Positions 59,395 through 64,000 of a DNA stretch of 64,000 nucleotides are shown here, one piece after another. Source of the stretch: Leptofilum sp965223285 (lineage in GTDB: Bacteria; Chloroflexota; Anaerolineae; Promineifilales; Promineifilaceae); assembly GCF_965223285.1 (NCBI RefSeq), contig NZ_OZ244997.1, positions 5,456,001 through 5,520,000 on the forward strand, in the 5' to 3' direction. Under the pieces are notes generated by a model, which was not told the DNA's origin, did no database searches, and was given only the letters and a program-made list of their open reading frames with translations. Made by a program: the position numbers and the translations under genes. Position 1 is the first letter of the stretch, and the number at the start of each line of letters is the position of its first letter.

Positions 59395-60663
59395 TTACTT
59401 CAGTAAATTAGCGTAGGTTTGGCGGTGGCGAATAAGGTAGGTGGTTTCTCCGTCTACTAAAACCTCGGCGGGGCGGAGACGGCCGTTGTAATTGCTACTC
59501 ATCGCAAACCCGTAAGCTCCGGCATGAAAAACCGCCAGTAAATCACTAGGAGAGAGGGAGGGCAACGGCCGTTCCTTCCCCAGAAAGTCCCCCGTCTCAC
59601 AAATTGGCCCCACCACATCATATTTCTCCGCGCCTCTGCGCCTCTGCGTTAAATCCACTGGCAAAATCTCATGATGCGCCTTGTACAAAGTGGGGCGCAG
59701 TAAATCATTCATCGCCGCATCCACAATGGCAAACTGCTTGCCCCCCTGTGATTTCGTGTAGACAACCTGGGTGAGCAATGCTCCAGCCGCGGCCACAATT
59801 GAGCGGCCCGGTTCCATCACAAGCCGGTAGCCTGCGTTTTGCACCGGTTTTGCTACGCCAGTCATCCACTGCTCAATCTTCTCGCTTTGCGCTTCCCATT
59901 TTTTGCTGGCGTACTGTACGCCCAAGCCTCCACCCACGTCAATGTACTCGAGCTGAATACCGCTGGAAGCCAGCTCGTCGGCCAGCCCCACCAAAAATTC
60001 GGCAGAGGCAGTGAAGGGGGCAATCTCCTGAATTTGCGAACCGATGTGAGCGGCGATGCCAACCGGCTTAAGCCAGGGATGTTGGGTGGCGAAGTGGAAA
60101 AGGGAAACGGCCGTTTCTGGCGAAACCCCAAATTTATGCTGCCGCGCCCCCGTGCTAATATACGGATGCGTTTCCACGTAAATGTCTGGATTAACCCGCA
60201 CGCCGATGGGTACTATTTGCTGCCGCTGGCTGGCAATTAATGCAATTTGCTCCAGCTCCCTGGCTGATTCCACATGCAGAGCGCGAATGTTTGCATCCAG
60301 AGCAGCTTCAATTTCGTGGGGCAGCTTGCCTACGCCGGAGTAGATGATTTTTTCCGGCAAAAAGCCTGCGTGCAGTGCCAGAAACAGTTCGCCGCCGCTA
60401 GTCACGTCGGCACCCAGGCCGGCTTCAGCCAGCAGACGGAGGATGGCGGGATTACCGTTGGCTTTTACGGCGTAACAAACCAACGACCCAGCCGGAGCCT
60501 GCGCTAAATAAGCGTGAGCATTTTCCAAAATAGCGGCGCGGCTGTAGACGTAGAGGGGTGTGCCGTAGCTTTGGGCTAAGTGAGCGAGGGGGATGTTTTC
60601 GCAGTGGAGCCGGTGATTTTGGTATTGGAAACGGCCGTAACCAACATATTTATTCGCGCCCAT
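59395..60663 (-). CDS. lysA: Diaminopimelate decarboxylase
   Basis: A 422-aa PLP enzyme (fold III) for the last step of lysine synthesis. The PLP-lysine is in LVCYAVKANGNPAI. Further motifs are YSGVGKLPHEIEAAL, GGGLGVQY, the substrate loop EPGRSIVA, and GPICETGDFLG with the active-site Cys. An extra segment (DLTQRRRGAEK, near residue 340) is the translated form of a dispersed intergenic repeat. The ATG at 60663 overlaps the end of the pentapeptide gene by 14 nt; a longer reading frame would only overlap that gene further. Confidence 0.94.
   Translation of the reverse strand: MGANKYVGYGRFQYQNHRLHCENIPLAHLAQSYGTPLYVYSRAAILENAHAYLAQAPAGSLVCYAVKANGNPAILRLLAEAGLGADVTSGGELFLALHAGFLPEKIIYSGVGKLPHEIEAALDANIRALHVESARELEQIALIASQRQQIVPIGVRVNPDIYVETHPYISTGARQHKFGVSPETAVSLFHFATQHPWLKPVGIAAHIGSQIQEIAPFTASAEFLVGLADELASSGIQLEYIDVGGGLGVQYASKKWEAQSEKIEQWMTGVAKPVQNAGYRLVMEPGRSIVAAAGALLTQVVYTKSQGGKQFAIVDAAMNDLLRPTLYKAHHEILPVDLTQRRRGAEKYDVVGPICETGDFLGKERPLPSLSPSDLLAVFHAGAYGFAMSSNYNGRLRPAEVLVDGETTYLIRHRQTYANLLK
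59623..59655. repeat. Dispersed repeat inserted in lysA
   Basis: The plus strand reads TCCGCGCCTCTGCGCCTCTG then CGTTAAATCC, the same word set as the intergenic element at 51911-51932. It is in frame in lysA and encodes TQRRRGAEK on the minus strand. It sits in a variable loop between PVD and YDVVGPICE. Confidence 0.7.
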
Positions 60664-61162
60664 AAAATAATGCTCCGGCAGCAGACGGATCAAACTTTTC
60701 GTGGGGCCAAATCGTGTCATCGTTGTAACGTGACCAGCGCAAATCAATGCCTTCCATGTTGGTTTTTTCCAGGTCAGCTCCCCGCAAATCGGCATAATGC
60801 AGCTTCGAATTGCTCAGGTCCACCTCCATCAGCTTCACCCCGCGCAGATCCGCTTTACCCATGTAAGCTCCCTTGAAGTTGCAATCCTCCACCTTGGCAT
60901 CACTCAAATTGGCCTGAAACAGTTTTGCATTGGAAAAGTCACAATTTATCAGGCTTGCGTCGCTAAAATCTGCCCATTCCAACGTCGCTTCACTCAGGTC
61001 GGTATCTTCCAGCGTAGCAGAGCAGAATTTCACACGCGTAAAGTTCGACCCTTTTAGCTTGTATGCTTTCAATGTTCTGTTGGTTAAATCCTCATCCGTA
61101 AAATTGATTTTTTCAGAACCGATGGTTTCAACCGTTGCTTTAATTAGTTCCAGAACAGGCAT
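60650..61162 (-). CDS. Pentapeptide-repeat protein
   Basis: A 170-aa protein. Residues about 30-160 follow the A(D/N)LxX pentapeptide pattern: FTRVKFCSATLEDTDLSEAT, ADFSDASLINCDFSNAKLFQ, ADLRGVKLMEVDLSNSKLHY. These fold as a right-handed quadrilateral beta-helix. Roles range from gyrase protection (Qnr-like) to unknown; nothing here decides. The stop lies 14 nt inside lysA, so the two genes are likely coupled. Confidence 0.92.
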   Translation of the reverse strand: MPVLELIKATVETIGSEKINFTDEDLTNRTLKAYKLKGSNFTRVKFCSATLEDTDLSEATLEWADFSDASLINCDFSNAKLFQANLSDAKVEDCNFKGAYMGKADLRGVKLMEVDLSNSKLHYADLRGADLEKTNMEGIDLRWSRYNDDTIWPHEKFDPSAAGALFYGRE

Positions 61163-61265
61163 CTTGTTCGCTCCTGATGATTTTTTGTTTGCGAATTAGG
61201 CAAACTATAAGCGGGAACTGTTGTTTGTCAAGCAGTGGTGAGATTGCTATAATTTCATCCGCATC

Positions 61266-61338
61266 GCCAGCTTAGCTCAGTTGGCAGAGCGACGCATTCG
61301 TAATGCGTAGGTCAAGGGTTCGACCCCCTTAGCTGGCT
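61266..61338 (+). tRNA. tRNA-Thr (anticodon CGT)
   Basis: A 73-nt cloverleaf. The acceptor stem GCCAGCT pairs with AGCTGGC (61331-61337). The D-arm has AGCTCAGTTGGCAGAGC. The anticodon stem ACGCA/TGCGT encloses TTCGTAA, giving anticodon CGT (reads ACG). The T-arm contains GGTTCGACCCC. The 3' CCA is not encoded. A terminator follows at once. Confidence 0.96.
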
Positions 61339-61347
61339 TGCAAGATG

Positions 61348-61386
61348 AAGGCTGTGGCACCAGATGGCTACAGCCTTTTTCTTTTT
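61348..61386 (+). terminator. Rho-independent terminator after tRNA-Thr
   Basis: AAGGCTGTGGC (61348-61358) pairs with GCTACAGCCTT (61367-61377, one wobble) around 8 nt, followed by TTTCTTTTTG. It ends the tRNA transcript; the gap to 61529 otherwise shows nothing. Confidence 0.88.
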
Positions 61387-61529
61387 GTTCCTGGCAACAA
61401 ATTTACCCGAGTTATCGCGAATTTTGCCAATTTTGTATTGGCGAACCGTTGCATTTTTCCCCTTTTTCCTGATAATGATTTCTGTGTGCGTTTTAAATTT
61501 TCTCAGATTAGAAATGGTGGAGCAATACC

Positions 61530-63476
61530 TTGACACGGAAAAAGTACGGCCGTTACCAAATTGAATCTGAGCTAGGCCGAGGGGGCATGGCCAATGTTTA
61601 CCTGGCTCACGACCCGCGCTTTGGCCGCAAAGTGGCCCTCAAGGTGATGTCCCGCGCCTTGCAAGATGATCCCACCTTTCGGGGGCGGTTCGAGCGAGAG
61701 GCCCGCATCATTGCCACGCTGGAACATCCCGCCATTGTGCCCGTTTATGATTACGGTGAGGTAGACGGCCAACCGTTTTTGGTGATGCGCTACATGCCGG
61801 GCGGCACGCTGGCGGAGCGCATCATTGCCCAGCCCTTTTCATTGGCAACGGCCGTTCCCATCATTCAGCGGCTGGCAGGAGCGTTGGATCATGCGCATCA
61901 GCAAGGCATCATCCACCGCGACCTAAAGCCAGGCAACATTTTATTTGACCAATACGAGAACGCTTTTCTGACCGATTTCGGCATTGTGAAGCTGGCGGCA
62001 GGCAGCAGCACCGATCTCACTGGCAGCGGTGTCATCGGTACGCCCGCCTACATGAGTCCTGAACAGATTCATGGTGAGCAGTCGCTGGACGGCCGTTCCG
62101 ACATCTACACGCTGGGCATTATTCTTTTTGAAATGCTCACGGGGCGTAAACCGTACCGCGCCGACACGCCCGTGAAGCAAATGATGGCACACGTGCTGAA
62201 CCCCATTCCCTACATTCGCGAAATAAAACCGGAACTGCCAGATGCGTTTGAACAGGTGATGCAGCGCGTACTGGCTAAAGAGCGCAATCTGCGATTTGCG
62301 ACGGCCGAAGAGCTGACGCAAGCAATCTCCCAAACGTTGTCAGGACTTTCTCCACCGCCAGTGACGGAATCTTCTCCTCCAGACTCAAAATCAACGGCCG
62401 AATTGGAGGATGCACCAACGATTTCTATGGAGCCCCCGGCAAGTGTGGCTCAGGCGATGCCAACGATTGTGGCGGAGCGGGTAGTTGATTTGCCGCCAGC
62501 AGAAGAAGCTCTAGCTCCGAAACGACCGTTTCGCTGGCTGGGTTTTGGTTTGCTGGGCGTGTTGCTGGTAGCGGCCGTTCTTTGGGGAGCCAATCGCTTG
62601 GGCCAGGCCGACCCAACACCAACTGCAGAACGGGTGGAGCTGGTGCTGCCGACACAAATTGTGCCGGAACCTTCGGTAACGGCCGTTCCCGCTGCTACCG
62701 TAACAGTTGCGCCGATATCGTCTCCCACACAAGTAGAAACGCTGCCCACGTCGGTTATCACCACCATTGGCCAATCGGCCAATGGCACACCGCTGGAGGT
62801 GGTGCGTCTTGGTAGTGGGCCAACAACGCTCGTTTTTGTAGCCGGGCTGCACGCAGGCTTCGCCCCCGGTTCGGTAGAGTTGGCTAAACAGGTAATTGAT
62901 TATTACACGGAAAATCTGACCGAAATTCCGCCAGAGATCACGCTGCTGATTCTGCCCAATGTGAACCCAGACAGCCCCCGTGCGCCTGGCCAGTTGGCGG
63001 GTCGCTTGAATGGCAACGGCGTGGATCTAAACCGGAATTGGGACTGTCGCTGGGTAGCCAATCCGCCGTGGGGGAGCGAAGAAGCGGTGGATGGATTGGG
63101 CGGTTCAGCTCCCTTTTCGGAGCCAGAGGTGCGCAGCTTGTCGAACTTTATTGTGGCTCAGGAGAGTACGGCCGTTATTTTTTGGCAGGCGAAGTCGGCA
63201 GGGGGATTGGTTTCTCCAGGGGAATGTGCCGATGGTAGCACTATTTCTCAAACGCTGGCTAATGTGTACGGTGGCGCGACCGACTACCGTATTGCCGATT
63301 TTGAAGCGTTGCTAAACACTGAGGTGCCTGGAGACGCTACCAACTGGCTAGACAGTCAGGGTATCCCCGCTATTTCTGTGCTGAATAGAGATTACACGGC
63401 CACAGATTTTGAAGAAAATTTGGCGGCGATTGATGCCGTGATGCAGTTTTATGCTAACGGTGGGGTGGCGGAGTGA
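61530..63476 (+). CDS. Membrane Ser/Thr kinase fused to a degenerate M14 peptidase domain
   Basis: A 648-aa protein from a TTG start, chosen because GGTGGAG lies 7 nt upstream and it leads directly into YGRYQIESELGRGGMANVYLA. The kinase domain (about 6-265) has VALKVMS, HRDLKPGNILF and DFGIVKL. One transmembrane helix lies at about 334-353, then a Pro/Thr linker, then an M14 carboxypeptidase-like domain (about 410-645). In that domain the zinc-ligand Glu position is Ala445 (GLHAGFAP) and the second His position appears as Gln553 (FWQAKSAGG), so it is probably a non-catalytic sensor of peptidoglycan or peptide. The last 4 nt overlap the next gene. Confidence 0.9.
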   Translation: MTRKKYGRYQIESELGRGGMANVYLAHDPRFGRKVALKVMSRALQDDPTFRGRFEREARIIATLEHPAIVPVYDYGEVDGQPFLVMRYMPGGTLAERIIAQPFSLATAVPIIQRLAGALDHAHQQGIIHRDLKPGNILFDQYENAFLTDFGIVKLAAGSSTDLTGSGVIGTPAYMSPEQIHGEQSLDGRSDIYTLGIILFEMLTGRKPYRADTPVKQMMAHVLNPIPYIREIKPELPDAFEQVMQRVLAKERNLRFATAEELTQAISQTLSGLSPPPVTESSPPDSKSTAELEDAPTISMEPPASVAQAMPTIVAERVVDLPPAEEALAPKRPFRWLGFGLLGVLLVAAVLWGANRLGQADPTPTAERVELVLPTQIVPEPSVTAVPAATVTVAPISSPTQVETLPTSVITTIGQSANGTPLEVVRLGSGPTTLVFVAGLHAGFAPGSVELAKQVIDYYTENLTEIPPEITLLILPNVNPDSPRAPGQLAGRLNGNGVDLNRNWDCRWVANPPWGSEEAVDGLGGSAPFSEPEVRSLSNFIVAQESTAVIFWQAKSAGGLVSPGECADGSTISQTLANVYGGATDYRIADFEALLNTEVPGDATNWLDSQGIPAISVLNRDYTATDFEENLAAIDAVMQFYANGGVAE

Positions 63477-64000
63477 GCCTAACACGCAAAGCCTGGCAGT
63501 TGTTGGTAGGGTTTCTTCTAGTTGGCTGTACTATTGGGCAAGCGGCCGTTTCTATCCCCCAGCCAACAGTGACCAATTCACCCATGGAAGCCGCCCTGCT
63601 GCCAACATTAGGAGCCACCGTTGCCCCGCTGCCCGCCACGCAAACGGCCGTTCCAACTGCCACCGCGCTCCCTACTATCACGCCAGTTGTGAGTAATGTC
63701 CAAGCGACGCCATCGTCCACAGCCACCTTTGCTGCGTATGGCGTGGCACAGACGATTGGATATTCTGCAAACGGCCGTGCCATCGAAAGCTACCGATTTG
63801 GTTTTGGCAGCCAAAGCATTGTGCTGGTGGGCGGCATTCACGGTGGCTATGAGTGGAACACCATTGTGCTGGCCTACGACATGATTGATTACTTCCTGGC
63901 GAATCCGGATGAGATTCCGTCCAATGTTTCTCTCTACATCATCCCCTCTGCCAACCCAGATGGGCAATTTACGGTGACGGGTGTGGACGGCCGTTTTACA
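63473..64000 (+). CDS. Zinc carboxypeptidase-like (M14) lipoprotein, truncated by the window end
   Basis: GTG start at 63473 overlapping the kinase stop (GTGA). The 176 visible residues begin VSLTRKAWQLLVGFLLVGC, a lipoprotein signal with lipobox LVGC. A Pro/Thr/Ala linker follows, then the start of an M14 domain aligned with the upstream fusion: VLVGGIHGGYEWNTIVLAYD, PSNVSLYIIPSANPDG. Here the Glu that is Ala in the kinase fusion is present. It is likely a cell-surface peptidase acting on cell wall or peptides, coupled to the kinase. The C-terminal half and stop lie outside the window. Confidence 0.85.
   Translation, partial: MSLTRKAWQLLVGFLLVGCTIGQAAVSIPQPTVTNSPMEAALLPTLGATVAPLPATQTAVPTATALPTITPVVSNVQATPSSTATFAAYGVAQTIGYSANGRAIESYRFGFGSQSIVLVGGIHGGYEWNTIVLAYDMIDYFLANPDEIPSNVSLYIIPSANPDGQFTVTGVDGRFT

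Larger units (their letters stand above)
1..64000. repeat. Dispersed palindrome ACGGCCGT, about 105 copies
   Basis: The octamer palindrome ACGGCCGT recurs throughout the window, inside genes and between them. A hand count gives roughly 105 exact copies (error of a few), against about one expected for a random 8-mer in 64 kb. Many copies extend to AACGGCCGTT and several to GGAAACGGCCGTTTCC (for example near 8790, 10090, 40475, 43100, 51668 and 52507). In coding sequence it is read in all three frames (TAV, NGR, RP-x), so the constraint acts on DNA, not protein. The nearest known analogy is HIP1 (GCGATCGC) of cyanobacteria. The longest copy-free stretches are about 5.06-8.16 kb, 23.93-26.62 kb and 56.77-59.48 kb. 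Confidence 0.93.

Noticed and set aside
1..64000. CRISPR array
   Set aside because: The ACGGCCGT copies are irregularly spaced and mostly inside genes; no block of regular repeats with unique spacers was seen, and no cas genes.
1..64000. ACGGCCGT as a transcription-factor operator
   Set aside because: Copies are spread through coding sequence in all frames and are not concentrated before genes.

Overview
The window looks like a chromosomal segment of a Chloroflexota (Anaerolineae-like) bacterium. The signs are Hanks-type kinases, tandem cyclase/ATPase/TPR regulators, a stand-alone complex I subset with fused nuoCD, a T-box leader before valS, lipoproteins with Pro/Thr-rich linkers and abundant small intergenic repeats. 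This is inference from gene content; no rRNA is present. The most pervasive feature is the palindrome ACGGCCGT (often extended to AACGGCCGTT or GGAAACGGCCGTTTCC). I hand-counted roughly 105 exact copies, where about one is expected by chance. It is read in proteins as TAV, NGR or RP-x depending on frame.

Layout. 0-5 kb: tpiA, a membrane Ser/Thr kinase, two small membrane proteins and a thioredoxin-TPR protein. 5-7.1 kb: an APH-type phosphotransferase and an AT-rich PD-(D/E)XK-like nuclease gene, both without the palindrome. 7.3-18.3 kb: smc, then two tandem 3.5-kb genes for cyclase-ATPase-TPR proteins whose cyclase active-site residues are complementary. 18.3-24.2 kb (minus): rlmI-like, mog, a PHP-AlbA_2 fusion, a response regulator, small membrane proteins and an OsmC protein. 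24.2-28.7 kb: glucan phosphorylase, an ATP-grasp protein and a DUF3524 glycosyltransferase. 29-33.8 kb (plus): iscX-nuoB-nuoCD-nuoI, then mrp. 34-36.8 kb: ricT, an HD protein and moeA. 36.9-40.7 kb (minus): S1-domain protein, recA with an SOS-like control region, and murJ. 40.8-46.4 kb (plus): glycosyltransferase, an unknown 842-aa membrane-anchored protein, cyclophilin, methyltransferase and DUF454. 46.4-51.5 kb (minus): esterase-Kelch lipoprotein, solute-binding lipoprotein and a MocR regulator. 51.5-54.6 kb: T-box and valS. 54.8-59.4 kb: unknown 615-aa membrane protein, DUF971 and a NACHT NTPase with a low-complexity repeat tail. 59.4-64 kb: lysA, a pentapeptide protein, tRNA-Thr(CGT), a kinase fused to a degenerate M14 domain, and a truncated lipoprotein with a better-preserved M14 domain.

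Functionally the window mixes housekeeping (glycolysis, translation, SOS repair, Fe-S/complex I, molybdenum cofactor, cell wall) with signalling and defence-like genes. The strongest candidate for something undescribed is the tandem cyclase pair at 11.1-18.3 kb. One protein keeps both metal-binding Asp residues but has lost the transition-state Asn/Arg; its neighbour shows the reverse. This is the logic of a C1/C2-type heterodimeric cyclase made from two STAND-like proteins.
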